Assembly (NCBI GenBank): GCA_002328745.1
Contig: DCVQ01000025.1
Coordinates: 69,881 to 133,880 of the forward strand
Direction: 5' to 3'
Origin: Actinobacteria bacterium UBA2184
Lineage (GTDB): Bacteria > Actinomycetota > Coriobacteriia > Anaerosomatales > Anaerosomataceae
Length of the DNA stretch: 64,000 bases
Every line of letters starts with the position of its first letter. Within the stretch, counting starts at the first letter, position 1. Shown here in pieces: positions 16,949 to 25,670 of the stretch. Made by a program: the position numbers and the translations under genes. Under the pieces are notes generated by a model. That model was not told where the DNA came from. It worked only from the letters and a program-made list of their open reading frames with translations, and made no database searches.

Positions 16949-18520
16949 CTACGCCCGCGGCAGCGCCTCGGGCAGCGTCAGTGTGAACGTGGACCCCACG
17001 CCTGCCTCGCTCGTGACCGTGATCGTGCCGCCGAGATTCTCGGCCAGCCGTTGCGAGATCGCGAGACCCAGACCCGTGCCGGCGCGGCGCTTGGAGGCGT
17101 CGCGTGCCGCCTGGTAGAAGTGATCGAAGACGTGCGTGATGTCCTCGGGCCGTATGCCGATGCCGGTGTCGTGCACGTCGAACGCCACGCGCCTGTCGCC
17201 GCCCGGGCGCACCACGATCTCGACACCCCCCGAATCGGTGAACTTGATGGCGTTGGAGACCAGGTTGAGCAGGATCTGGTGCATGCGTCCCCGGTCCGTG
17301 TGGATGGTCGCCGGCACGCCCGGCTCGATGCGTGACGCGAGCGTAAGTCCACGGTTGAAGGCGAGCGGGGACATCATGTCCACGAGCAGCCCGATACCCG
17401 ACTCGATCGAGCAGGGCGAGGCGACCGCATCGAGCTTGCCGGACTCCATGCGCGACAGGTCGAGGACGTTGTCGATGAGCCCCAACAGCTGCTGGCCCGC
17501 CTCCAGCACCATGCCGAGCTGACGACACTGCTCGTCGTTCACTTCGCCCGCAAGCCCTTTGAGCATGATGTCCGTGAACCCGATGATCGAGTTGAGGGGG
17601 GTCCGCAGCTCGTGACTCATCGATGTCATGAAGTCATCCTTCGCCCGCGTGGCCGCGAGGAGTTCCTCGTTCATGCTCATCAGTGCGCTCGTGCGCTCGG
17701 ACACCAGCTGTTCAAGGTGATCGCGGTACTCGCCGAGCGCATGCTCCGCACGACGGCGCTCGGCGATCTCCTTCTCGAGCAGCGAGTACGACCGCTGCAT
17801 GTCCGCCACCATGCCGTCGAACGCGACGGCAAGCTCGCCCACCTCATCGCGACTCTCGATCCCGCTTCTGACGTCGAGCTCTCCGTGGCCGACCCTGCGA
17901 ACGCTGTCCTGAAGCATCACGAGCGGACGCACCACCGTCCGGTTCGTCGAGATGCCGATGACCACCATCGTGCCCACACCGACGACCGCGAGCCCGAGCA
18001 CGAGATAGAACGTCGCTTCCTGCGCTTCCCTGGCCGACTCGCTCGCATGTTCGCCGAGCGTCGTCGCGTCGGAGACCATGGCCTGCATGACGATCAGCAA
18101 ACGCGCTGTGAGGCGCTCCTGGTACTCAAGGGATACCTCGGCGGCGACGGTGCCGCTATCGCCCTGCTCGTGCGCGAGCACGATCTCTTCGAACAGGCGG
18201 CTTGCCTCGAGGCTGTGCTCCTGCACCCGTAGGATGAGCGGGGTATCGGTGTCGGAGGCCGCCCGCAGCGTGGCGAGGTCCCGATCGAGCGCGTCGTGCT
18301 TGTCGCGCCACTGGCGTTCCGCCCGCGGCTCGTGGTTGATCAGGTAGTCGGTGGTGAGCATCGAGAGCTCGAAGATCTGGTTGAGCGAACCGGTCATGCT
18401 CATCGCGCGATCGATGGAGGCGTTGACCGCCCGCAGGCCGAGGATCAGCACCGCGGCGACCGTGAGCGCGATCGCTATCGCGAGGACCGCGCTGGCGCGG
18501 ATCCGGGTGACGATCTTCAT
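16949..18520 (-). CDS. Membrane sensor histidine kinase (HAMP, HisKA, HATPase)
   Basis: A 523-residue kinase with a transmembrane helix at about 10-32, a helical extracytoplasmic sensor (about 33-168), a second helix near 170-192, a HAMP domain, a coiled coil (EKEIAERRRAEHALGEYRDHLEQ), a HisKA box (SMSHELRTPLNSIIGF) and an HATPase domain with an N box (HQILLNLVSNAIKF) and AGTGLGLAIS. No response regulator is adjacent, so it is an orphan. Its start overlaps the stop of the solute-binding lipoprotein gene by 4 bases, pointing to a shared sensory unit. The hydrogenase operon lies directly downstream. Confidence 0.93.
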   Translation of the reverse strand: MKIVTRIRASAVLAIAIALTVAAVLILGLRAVNASIDRAMSMTGSLNQIFELSMLTTDYLINHEPRAERQWRDKHDALDRDLATLRAASDTDTPLILRVQEHSLEASRLFEEIVLAHEQGDSGTVAAEVSLEYQERLTARLLIVMQAMVSDATTLGEHASESAREAQEATFYLVLGLAVVGVGTMVVIGISTNRTVVRPLVMLQDSVRRVGHGELDVRSGIESRDEVGELAVAFDGMVADMQRSYSLLEKEIAERRRAEHALGEYRDHLEQLVSERTSALMSMNEELLAATRAKDDFMTSMSHELRTPLNSIIGFTDIMLKGLAGEVNDEQCRQLGMVLEAGQQLLGLIDNVLDLSRMESGKLDAVASPCSIESGIGLLVDMMSPLAFNRGLTLASRIEPGVPATIHTDRGRMHQILLNLVSNAIKFTDSGGVEIVVRPGGDRRVAFDVHDTGIGIRPEDITHVFDHFYQAARDASKRRAGTGLGLAISQRLAENLGGTITVTSEAGVGSTFTLTLPEALPRA

Positions 18521-19521
18521 CGAATGACCGTCACTCTCTCTGCGTCGATCGACTCAAGCGTTTCCGTATCGAGCATCTCCAGGAAGTCCGGCATCTCTCC
18601 CGGCTGCGCGACGCCGCTCTGGACCGCCCAGCGAGCCTGATCCTCAAGCGTCAGGATGAGCGCCTGCCGCAGCGTGACCGCGCCCGTGGCGAAGAGGCAA
18701 CTGCACAGGTCGGCCTCGGTGATGTCGATGGCATCTGCCACCTCCTCGCGCATATCGTTGGTGGTATCGCCGACCGCCCGCTTCTCAGCGTCTATGAACG
18801 ACGCGACGAGGCGCCGCTTCACCTCCGCCCCGGGAGAGTCGCCCGGCCGTACGCACAGGTTCATCGTCTTCTCGTAGAGACCCTTCTCCTCGAACAGCAC
18901 AAAACGGTCGCCGAGTGCCGATTGGATCTCGGCGATGAAGGGCTGCCGGAGGGCGACCGCGTCGAGCTCGCCAGCGATGAGCGCGGCAGTCACTTCCTCG
19001 AACGATCCGAATCGCATGTCGACGTCCGTGTCCGACATGCCGTGCTTGATGAGGAAGCCGTGCAGGAAGAAGTGGGCCGCCGTGCCGGAACGCGTGCCCA
19101 CTCGCTTGCCGCGGAGGTCGTCGGGGGTGACGATCCCTGCGTCGCGGCGCGCGACCACCTTCAGGTCGTTCACGTCGGTGGCGACCGTGCAGACGATCAG
19201 CACCGGGCAGCACTCCACGGCCTCGATCGCGATCGGCGTATCCGCGCACAGAGCGGCGTCCACGTCGCCAGCGAGAAGCGCGTTCAGGGCCAGCTGCGCG
19301 CTCTCGTACTCGGTGAACTCGACGTCGAGTCCGTTGGCCTCGAAGATGCCTTCGTCGCGCGCCACGTAGGCGAGCGCTGACATCGACTCCTTGCTGACTC
19401 CCAGGGAGACCGTGAGCACGTCGGCGGGCTTGGCCGCCTCCTTCTCGCCGTCACATGCTGTGACGGCCAGCAGCAGGACCACAAGCACACCCGTCACGAG
19501 TCGAGATCCCGTGCGCCTCAT
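18517..19521 (-). CDS. Lipoprotein solute-binding protein (SsuA/NMT1-like)
   Basis: A 334-residue protein with a lipoprotein signal (LLLAVTAC lipobox) and a type II periplasmic-binding fold: VSLGVSKESMSALAYVARDEGIFEANGL, then DDLRGKRVGTRSGTAAHFFLHG, as in NitT/TauT/ThiY-type proteins. A CxC-type cysteine pair (ECCPVL, DLCSCLF) is unusual. No ABC permease or ATPase gene is beside it; instead it overlaps the kinase gene. It therefore probably senses a ligand for the kinase, or serves a transporter encoded elsewhere. Confidence 0.88.
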   Translation of the reverse strand: MRRTGSRLVTGVLVVLLLAVTACDGEKEAAKPADVLTVSLGVSKESMSALAYVARDEGIFEANGLDVEFTEYESAQLALNALLAGDVDAALCADTPIAIEAVECCPVLIVCTVATDVNDLKVVARRDAGIVTPDDLRGKRVGTRSGTAAHFFLHGFLIKHGMSDTDVDMRFGSFEEVTAALIAGELDAVALRQPFIAEIQSALGDRFVLFEEKGLYEKTMNLCVRPGDSPGAEVKRRLVASFIDAEKRAVGDTTNDMREEVADAIDITEADLCSCLFATGAVTLRQALILTLEDQARWAVQSGVAQPGEMPDFLEMLDTETLESIDAERVTVIR

Positions 19522-19603
19522 GTCAGTGCCCCCCGCCGATCGCAGTGCCCCGAACCCGTCCTCCCGGCCCTTATCATAGCCAATCGCACGGCCGCGGCGG
19601 CCC

Positions 19604-20041
19604 TTAGCCCGGCGAACGAGCCTCCAGCACCGCTCTCAGACGCTCCAGGTCCTCGTCAGCCGCCTCCTCGACCGCCTGGAGGATGTAGCGCTCGAGCATC
19701 GCGGCAGCACCCTTGAGCTCGACGGTGGCCGAGACCGAGAGGCGCGTCCCCGAACCCTCCGGACGCAACTCGTAGCAGCCGTGCGCGCGCATGCCGCCAT
19801 GCGCGCGGAAGCAGATGCGTTCGCCCGGGACGAACTCGGTGATCTCGAGATGGGCGTCCGCACGACGGCCCCGGTACGACACCACCTGCTGCAGTCGCGC
19901 ACCCACGCCCCTGGTGATATCACCGACCACGGATGAAGACACGACCTCGGAGCGCCAGAGCGCGTCGTTGCGGTGGTCGGCGATGAAGTCGAAGACCTCG
20001 TCCGCAGCGCGTTCGATGTATATGGACTGCCGCGCGCGCAT
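19604..20041 (-). CDS. SRPBCC-family protein
   Basis: A 145-residue Bet v1-like protein that opens SIYIERAADEVFDFIADHRND and continues with strands (RLQQVVSYRGRRADAHLEITEF) and a C-terminal amphipathic helix ending EDLERLRAVLEAR. It is a member of the polyketide cyclase/dehydrase-like group; the ligand is unknown. It is the last chromosomal gene before the tRNA-associated islands. ATG start at 20041. Confidence 0.82.
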   Translation of the reverse strand: MRARQSIYIERAADEVFDFIADHRNDALWRSEVVSSSVVGDITRGVGARLQQVVSYRGRRADAHLEITEFVPGERICFRAHGGMRAHGCYELRPEGSGTRLSVSATVELKGAAAMLERYILQAVEEAADEDLERLRAVLEARSPG

Positions 20042-20111
20042 GGCCAGGGCCTCCCATCGCTCCCAGGGGATTATCCCCCGAAGGCGCCGACAGCCGGTGC
20101 AGCGTATGCGA

Positions 20112-20134
20112 AAGGCCCGCGGATCGCGGGCCTT
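20112..20134 (-). terminator. Terminator of the tRNA gene whose 3' end lies at 20143
   Basis: AAGGCCCGCG (20112-20121) and CGCGGGCCTT (20125-20134) form a perfect 10-bp stem with a 3-base loop. On the minus strand the stem is followed by TTTCG. It sits 8 bp beyond the encoded CCA of the tRNA 3' fragment, as expected for the original terminator of a minus-strand tRNA now cut off from its body. Confidence 0.7.
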
Positions 20135-20142
20135 GGCACAGG

Positions 20143-20284
20143 TGGTGCCCCCAAGGGAATTCGAATCCTAGTTGTGCTTGTGCTAGTTGGTGCTACTTGG
20201 TGCTTGTTGGTACTCAAGAGCTGCGGCGAGTCCCAATAGTCACCAACGAGTACCAACAGTCACCAGGTATTTGGGCGACAAATC
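20143..20284. repeat. att unit A: tRNA 3' end plus arm-type repeats
   Basis: The first 26 bases (20143-20168) read on the minus strand as a tRNA T loop, 3' acceptor strand and CCA (TTCGAATTCCC, then TTGGGGGCACCA). The sequence to the right is not tRNA. It holds TTGGT-type direct repeats spaced 10-11 bp (near 20186-20215), the inverted pair GTTGGTACTC / GAGTACCAAC, and then TTTGGGCGACAAATC. Units at 21634 and 29122 are nearly identical. This is the structure of a tyrosine-recombinase attachment site: core plus arm sites. Confidence 0.8.
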
Positions 20285-20306
20285 CGGGCGCTCCCGAAGC
20301 CGGCCG

Positions 20307-21347
20307 TCAGGCCTTGCCGCCCCTTGAGTACTTCGATGCCTTGTACGCCTCCACGGCGGCGCGACTGGATCGATAGCGCCCGTCTGGCCCCATGATCGCA
20401 TCGAGTCGACCGCGCCCGGCAGCCTGCTTCAGCGCTGCCAGACTGAACTCCTTGTCAGCGAGCGCCTCGAGCGGCACGTACTTGGCCGGGCCTGCGATGT
20501 TGGGGATAAGCCGGTGCAGGTTCTCCACGACGGATCTCGCGATGAGCTCCGCGAGCGGCCCGAGGTCGCCGTTGTCGGCACGATCGAGCCCGTCCAGATA
20601 GCGGCGGCGTTGTTCCTTGAGGATGACGATCGGCGGCCAGCCCAATCGAACCAAGATCAGGTTGAGCAGCAGTCGGCCTGTTCGCCCGTTGCCGTCGATG
20701 AACGGATGAAGGCGCTCAAAGTCCACGTGTATGCGAGCGAGCGCCTCTGGTACATCGGCCAGCTCGAGGGTGCCAGCGCTCATCGCCCTGCCGAACTCGT
20801 TCACCTGATCCACCCAAGACGTGACACCAGCCGAGACGAGCGGATGCGTCGGGGGCGTCATGCCTCCCGGGAAGGCCAGGATGTCGTGCTTGCGGAAACT
20901 CCCAGGCACCTCGTCCGCGTTCGCCTGCGGATGAGGTGCGACCTCCCAGACCTTGGTCATCGCGAGCTCGTGGATGTGGCGCACCTCGGTCACGGTGGTC
21001 AGGCCGTCGTGCACGAGCTCTTCCGGGGCCACTCCCTGCGCATACACCCAGCGCGCGGCCTCAGAGTAGCCGAGGACCTCCATGTAGTCCTTCAGTTCTT
21101 TGGATCCCACCGCGCGGCCCTGTTCGAGAAGTTGCTCGACTTCGCGCAGCACCAAAGTGTTGCCTTCGAGTGCTGTCGAGTGATGCGCCTCAAGGTGCCA
21201 GACGCCGTCCCAGACCTGCTTGGCCTCGACCGGGGTTGGAAGCCCACCGTATCGCCCGAGTTCGTCGATGGCGGTCGCGAAGCGCTGGAATATCGCGGTG
21301 CGAGAAGGCCGCCCACGTCGTGCGCGATCCTGCGAAGAGTTTGTCAT
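20307..21347 (-). CDS. Fic-family protein (class II, self-inhibited)
   Basis: A 346-residue protein with the complete Fic motif HPFIDGNGRTGR and an N-terminal inhibitory motif STALEGN, which in class II Fic proteins blocks the ATP pocket. Fic enzymes transfer AMP or other nucleotide parts to protein hydroxyls. After the Fic domain, about 70 residues (LEALADKEFSLAALKQAAGRG and on) look like a DNA-binding or wHTH tail. It is the only gene in the 1.49-kb unit between att A and att B. A role as toxin, defence or regulatory protein cannot be chosen from sequence. Confidence 0.92.
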   Translation of the reverse strand: MTNSSQDRARRGRPSRTAIFQRFATAIDELGRYGGLPTPVEAKQVWDGVWHLEAHHSTALEGNTLVLREVEQLLEQGRAVGSKELKDYMEVLGYSEAARWVYAQGVAPEELVHDGLTTVTEVRHIHELAMTKVWEVAPHPQANADEVPGSFRKHDILAFPGGMTPPTHPLVSAGVTSWVDQVNEFGRAMSAGTLELADVPEALARIHVDFERLHPFIDGNGRTGRLLLNLILVRLGWPPIVILKEQRRRYLDGLDRADNGDLGPLAELIARSVVENLHRLIPNIAGPAKYVPLEALADKEFSLAALKQAAGRGRLDAIMGPDGRYRSSRAAVEAYKASKYSRGGKA

Positions 21348-21633
21348 CGTGACCCCTCAGAAAGTCAACAATGACAACTTATCAATTTGTCGTCGCTCAT
21401 GCCAGCTAAATCAACAACGACAAATTCGAGTGGAGGCATTCGCCAGACATTTGGGCGACAAATCGGGCGACACGCGGGTTCTGAGCAACAGGGATTGCTG
21501 AGCGGCACTTGAGCGACAGCGACACACACTCTGAGCTGGTGTTTTGTCGTCGGGGAGGCCTCAAGGGGCCGTGATTTGTCGCCCGATTCCAAGCACACAA
21601 CAGGGAATTTCAGGCCTCTGACCTGCGAAAATG
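21348..21633. repeat. Right end of the Fic island
   Basis: There is no gene. The stretch contains ATTTGGGCGACAAATCGGGCGACA, the inverted form TTTGTCGCCC, CTGAGCAACAGGGAT, CTCTGAGCTGGTGTTTTG and CTCTGACCTGCG. The last three recur in the same order just left of the att core at 29122 and 63992, so this is the conserved right terminus of each island. Confidence 0.65.
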
Positions 21634-21786
21634 TGGTGCCCCCAAGGGAATTCGAATCCTAGTTGTGCTTGTGCTAGTTGGTGCTACTTGGTGCTTGTTG
21701 GTACTCAAAAGCTGCGGCGAGTCCCAATAGTCACCAACGAGTACCAACAGTCACCAGGTATTTGGGCGACAAATCGGGCGACAAAT
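21634..21786. repeat. att unit B: second copy of tRNA 3' end plus arms
   Basis: Nearly identical to unit A (one difference, TCAAAAG for TCAAGAG, in the part compared), shifted by 1491 bp. After GGGCGACAAATC a second GGGCGACAAAT follows. It is the left end of the island that carries the SDR and AOR genes. Confidence 0.8.
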
Positions 21787-22277
21787 GAGCGATCGAAGCA
21801 GCGAGTTGCCGCCTGGCAGCATCCACGGCCGACTCCGCGAGCATGTCACTCCTTCTGCATGTCACTCCTTCTTGAGGCAACGCGTCCGTCGGCATTGCGA
21901 TGTGGGGGCCGGGTCCGTTCGGACCCGGCCCCCCTCCGGCGCCGCCCCGGGGTAAGGGGTGATCGAGCGAGTCTCCCAAGGAGGTGTACCCGGTCACCGG
22001 CATGGGCCGAGTTCAACGAGACTCGCGACTCTGCGGAGCGCGCCTGAGGGCCACGCGGAGCTCGTGGGCAAGGCATTGTACCCGTCGGCTCCCCGGAGGG
22101 CAGGAGCACACACCCCTGCCTTCGGGGGAGCCGACGACCTCCTCCAGCCGTCGAACTTCGCCTCTGTCTGGCCTGTTGCGCCTCCATGCCGAAGCCCCGA
22201 GACCGTGCTCTACGTGAGAAGCGCTTCAGGCAACCTCGCAGATGCTTTCTTGCCGAATCGCGGCGGCGTAAGCATCG
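21787..22277. other. About 490 bp without a gene, with a tandem repeat and a long hairpin
   Basis: No supported gene. A 16-bp tandem repeat, GCATGTCACTCCTTCT, occurs twice in a row at 21841-21872. At 21904-21933 a perfect 14-bp inverted repeat (GGGGGCCGGGTCCG and its complement) makes a very stable hairpin without a T tract. It may insulate the SDR transcript on the minus strand from the att region. Confidence 0.5.
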
Positions 22278-23036
22278 TCACACCGCGGTCATGCCGCCTT
22301 CGGCGGGCATGTTGACCGCGGTGATGAACGACGCCCTATCGGAGGCCAGCCAGACGGCCACCTCGGCCATCTCCTCCGGCTGCCCCCAGCGGTTCAGCGG
22401 CGCCAGCGCGCAGACCGCCGCACGCCCCTCTTCGGTGGCGAGATACGCCGCGACCATCGGGGTCTCGATGAAGCCTGGGCAGATCGAGTTCACACGGATG
22501 CCTTGGGACCCGAATTCCGCTGCGGCCGTCTTCGTCATGCCGTTCACGGCGAACTTGGAAGCGCTGTACGCGATGTTGCCCGGGGTGGCCACGAGTCCTG
22601 ATGCCGATGCGGTGTTCACGATCGCGCCGCCCGCGCCGGTGAGCATAGCCGGGATCTCATGCTTCATGCACAGGAATACACCCGTGCAGTTGATCGACAT
22701 CAGCTTGTCGAAGTCGGCCTTGGCGTAGTCGACGGTCATGGTGCCGTTCGGGCCGACGATGCCGGCGTTGTTGTGCGCGCAATCGAGCTTGCCGTAGGTG
22801 TCCAGTGCCACCTGGACGAGCGCCTTCACGTCGTCCTCCTTCGAGACGTCGCACTTCACGAACGTGGCTTCGCCACCCGCGTCCTTGATCATCTTGACCG
22901 TCTCTTCGCCACCTTCCACCATCACGTCTGCGGCCACAACCTTCGCGCCCTCGCGGGCGAACGCGAGAGCGCTCGCACGCCCTATGCCGGATGCAACTCC
23001 GGTGACGATCGCTACCTTGCCATCTACTAGGCCCAT
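22278..23036 (-). CDS. Short-chain dehydrogenase/reductase (SDR)
   Basis: A 252-residue classical SDR: cofactor motif TGVASGIG, NNAG at the expected distance, catalytic Ser in TASASG, and YSASK. The dinucleotide pocket has an Asp (VAADV) after strand 2, which favours NAD(H). It probably interconverts an alcohol and a carbonyl. It lies on the same strand as the AOR operon but behind a terminator and with its own ribosome-binding site (AGGAAAGGAC), so it may have a separate promoter. A link to aldehyde/alcohol metabolism of the AOR operon is plausible but inferred. Confidence 0.93.
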   Translation of the reverse strand: MGLVDGKVAIVTGVASGIGRASALAFAREGAKVVAADVMVEGGEETVKMIKDAGGEATFVKCDVSKEDDVKALVQVALDTYGKLDCAHNNAGIVGPNGTMTVDYAKADFDKLMSINCTGVFLCMKHEIPAMLTGAGGAIVNTASASGLVATPGNIAYSASKFAVNGMTKTAAAEFGSQGIRVNSICPGFIETPMVAAYLATEEGRAAVCALAPLNRWGQPEEMAEVAVWLASDRASFITAVNMPAEGGMTAV

Positions 23037-23117
23037 TGCGTGTCCTTTCCTCGAGACGGGGACGCCGCCTAACTAGAGGTCTCTTTCATGTAGAAGACTG
23101 CGCCTGAAGTAGTAGAT

Positions 23118-23150
23118 GAAGGCCGGGTCTCAGCAGGAGACCCGGCCTTC
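23118..23150 (-). terminator. Terminator after the AOR operon
   Basis: GAAGGCCGGGTCTC (23118-23131) pairs perfectly with GAGACCCGGCCTTC (23137-23150), giving a 14-bp stem with a 5-base loop. It lies 8 bp past the stop of the last operon gene on the minus strand. The T tract is weak. Confidence 0.75.
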
Positions 23151-23158
23151 GCCCTGGG

Positions 23159-23554
23159 TCACGAACCGTCAGAGGCACACGCCGCGTCGTACTCGGCAAG
23201 CCGTGCCATGAGGAGCTCCTTCAGATCCGGCACGAGCAGGCCGTACGCTTTCGGCGAATCGGCCACTGTGTCCAGATCGGCCGCAAGCTCCAGGTCTCCG
23301 ATCACCTCGCGCACCCAAGCAGCAAGCATCCTGGGCTCCAGGTGGTAGATACGTGCCGAGGTCCCAAGTTGCATCAACTCCTCACCCGTGACGGGGTGCA
23401 GGAACTCCGCAACCTCGGCTACGCTGTACAGGTCCACCATCTGCGCCCCCGCCATCGCGGCAAGCTTGCCACCCTGGAGGCTCTCATCCTGGCTGACCCT
23501 ACGGCTGAAGACGGCCGCATCCTCGCGACTGAGTGTTGCTGCTCCTCCCATCAT
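23159..23554 (-). CDS. Small protein of unknown function coupled to the AOR gene
   Basis: A 131-residue acidic, helical protein (VAEVAEFLHPVTGEELMQLG, MLAAWVREVIGDLELAADLD, LLVPDLKELLMARLAEY). I do not recognise a family. The ATG at 23554 overlaps the AOR stop (ATGA), so the two are translationally coupled, which suggests a chaperone, assembly factor or small subunit for that enzyme. It has only one Cys, near the C terminus, so it is not an Fe-S protein. Confidence 0.75.
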   Translation of the reverse strand: MMGGAATLSREDAAVFSRRVSQDESLQGGKLAAMAGAQMVDLYSVAEVAEFLHPVTGEELMQLGTSARIYHLEPRMLAAWVREVIGDLELAADLDTVADSPKAYGLLVPDLKELLMARLAEYDAACASDGS

Positions 23555-25647
23555 GCCTTCCCTAGCTTCCCTGCGCCCTCAAGCGCATCTGCCACATGGG
23601 CGAGGTCGACGGATTCGAGCGTGGTGCGCGTGGGCCAACCGGTCGTGGTGTCCCAGCCCTCGAGACCGTAGTAGATCGTCTTCCAGTCCTCGACCTTCTG
23701 ACGATCGAGCGCGCGACCGGCGAGATTCTTGTACGACCACTTGCCATCCTCGTAGACGGGCATGGTGTACGGAAGCTCGTAGTTGATGCACCCCCAACCG
23801 CGGGCAGGAACGTCGGTCGAGCCGACCTCGTACATGTAGTCCGCGTAGACCTCCATCTCTCGCGTGCGTCCCTGAAGAACCCAGATCGCACGGTCGAGGT
23901 TCCAGATCCTGCGCCCGAGCTCGATACCTTCCTCGTACGTCTGATCGCTGCCGGTGACCGCGTTGAAGAACTTCGGCTCGGCCTCGCCCGTAACGCCCAC
24001 CATGTCGGGGCCGTAGGGGTTCACGAAGTCGGCGAAGAGCCAGTCGCAATAGCCGAGAGACTCCTTGTAGTACCGGGTGTAGTGGCGATGCCAGGCCACC
24101 ATCTTCGCCATCGACTCGGAGTAGATGCCCTCGTCGCTGTAGTCGATCAGCCTGGGCTCGTCGCTGTAGGGGGCCATCTTCGAAGCACAGATCTCCGCCA
24201 TTCGCTCGGCACTGACGACGGGCTCCATACCGAAGAGCGCCCAGACCGTCGAACCCCAGTACGTGATCCAGTTGAAATCGTGCTCGTTGATGTCGCGTTC
24301 GCCGATGAGGGAACCATAGCCCCACTCTGCCTCGGTGCGGCCATCGTAGTGGTGGACGTAACCCCACTCTTGCAGGGGTAGCCAACCAGTCTTGAGGTCG
24401 CTTTCTAGACGACCCCATTTCTCGGCACACTGCCACAGACCGAGTGCGAGATCCGCGCCGATGTCGGTCTGATTCACTATCGACTTCATCAGGCCCTGAC
24501 TGGCCGCGTCACTTGCGAACACCTGGTCGATGGGGAGCGCGGTATCGATAGCCAGACCCTTGCCGAGCACGCCCTCCTTGGTGAGCTTCATCAGCCACTG
24601 CATCATGCCGGCGATCGTGAAAGCGTTGAGGCCGAGACGCTGCAGCGTGTCCGTGGCCGACATATTCGTGGCCGACGACATGTTGCCCCCGAGAGTGCCC
24701 ATCCAGAAGTCCATGCAGTGCGACTCGTTGGCAACACCCAAGGAGTTCCTGGCGCGACATGCGCGGATACACCCAACGCATCCCTGCGGCCTCGAGGCTA
24801 CGCCCGCCCCGTAGCTGGCGACCGGTTGCCCGGGGTTACCCGGCATCGCCCAGTTCCCCGGTAGCGGTGACAGCGTATCGATATGACCGCCGGCGGCATA
24901 CTGCTGGATCCACGTCCGTGCCTTCATGAGCGCAGCCGGATCAGCGACCTCCACACCGCCCGTGCCGAGGACGCTGACCGCCTTGATGTTCTTCGAGGCA
25001 AAGACGCCGCCGAATCCACCCTGGCCCGCGCCGTTGCCGGCATCATGGACGAGCGCTGCGAGCGGACCGTACGTCTCAGCGTTCGGGCCGGTGGTGACGA
25101 CGGCAGGACGCTGTGTGGTACGACCTCCATCGCGGGTATTGTCGGTCTCGTTCCAGTCACCCTGATCGCTGATGACCCGCGACCAGATCTTCTGCTGCGT
25201 CTCGTACGTGTCGAGGCCCCACAAATCGGCAGCGTCTTCGAGGGTAACCGTGCCGTCGACGATGTTGACCCAGACCTGCTTGTCGGCCTTGCCCGCGAGC
25301 ACGATACCGTCCCAGCCAGCGTACTTGAGCTGCGTCGCGAAGCGACCGCCAAAGTTGCTTCGCGTGAACCAGCCGCGCGGCATGGACTGGAGTCCGATGC
25401 CCTGCACCTCGCAGCGAGCCGCCGCGCCCGGAGTCAGCGTGCCGGACAGCGGTGATGCCATGAGCGTGAGTACGTTCTTGGGATTGTCGCCGCTGACGGT
25501 CTTGTCTTCGCACAAGTCCCAGAAGATCGCAGAACCCATGCCGTGCCCACCGCCCCACTGCTCGTACTTCGAAGTGGGGATCTCCTCGATCTGACCGGTG
25601 CTCAGGTCGATCTTCAGGATCTTGCCTGCATATCCGTTAGCCATCAT
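23551..25647 (-). CDS. Aldehyde:ferredoxin oxidoreductase family (tungsten-pterin enzyme)
   Basis: A 698-residue catalytic subunit. Domain 1 (GYAGKILKIDLSTGQIEEIP, then the ARCEVQG and SNFGGRFATQLKYAGWDGIVL segments) binds the bispterin. GPNAETYGPLAALVHD and GAGQGGFGGVFASKNIKAV follow. The [4Fe-4S] cluster ligands are in CVGCIRACRA, with a more distant Cys about 16 residues on (ESHC). There is no signal peptide. AOR enzymes oxidise aldehydes to acids or reduce acids with a low-potential donor. It is 23 bp downstream of a Tat-type Fe-S subunit and in one operon with a cytochrome b, so it is unlike the usual stand-alone AOR. The natural substrate is unknown. Confidence 0.9.
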   Translation of the reverse strand: MMANGYAGKILKIDLSTGQIEEIPTSKYEQWGGGHGMGSAIFWDLCEDKTVSGDNPKNVLTLMASPLSGTLTPGAAARCEVQGIGLQSMPRGWFTRSNFGGRFATQLKYAGWDGIVLAGKADKQVWVNIVDGTVTLEDAADLWGLDTYETQQKIWSRVISDQGDWNETDNTRDGGRTTQRPAVVTTGPNAETYGPLAALVHDAGNGAGQGGFGGVFASKNIKAVSVLGTGGVEVADPAALMKARTWIQQYAAGGHIDTLSPLPGNWAMPGNPGQPVASYGAGVASRPQGCVGCIRACRARNSLGVANESHCMDFWMGTLGGNMSSATNMSATDTLQRLGLNAFTIAGMMQWLMKLTKEGVLGKGLAIDTALPIDQVFASDAASQGLMKSIVNQTDIGADLALGLWQCAEKWGRLESDLKTGWLPLQEWGYVHHYDGRTEAEWGYGSLIGERDINEHDFNWITYWGSTVWALFGMEPVVSAERMAEICASKMAPYSDEPRLIDYSDEGIYSESMAKMVAWHRHYTRYYKESLGYCDWLFADFVNPYGPDMVGVTGEAEPKFFNAVTGSDQTYEEGIELGRRIWNLDRAIWVLQGRTREMEVYADYMYEVGSTDVPARGWGCINYELPYTMPVYEDGKWSYKNLAGRALDRQKVEDWKTIYYGLEGWDTTTGWPTRTTLESVDLAHVADALEGAGKLGKA

Positions 25648-25670
25648 GTTCCTCCGATGGTCGATGTCGT

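Noticed and set aside
20143..20168. A tRNA gene at each att unit
   Set aside because: Only the T loop, the 3' acceptor strand and CCA are present; the sequence to the right does not supply the D arm, anticodon arm or 5' acceptor strand.
20071..20256. Similar short reading frames (SPQLLSTNKHQVAPTSTSTT) crossing att units A and C
   Set aside because: They recur only because the att unit is repeated, they read through the tRNA 3' end, and no start signal precedes them.
20186..20275. CRISPR-like repeats
   Set aside because: The TTGGT and ACCAA units are about 10 bp apart with no spacers of 25-40 bp and no cas genes; they fit recombinase arm sites.
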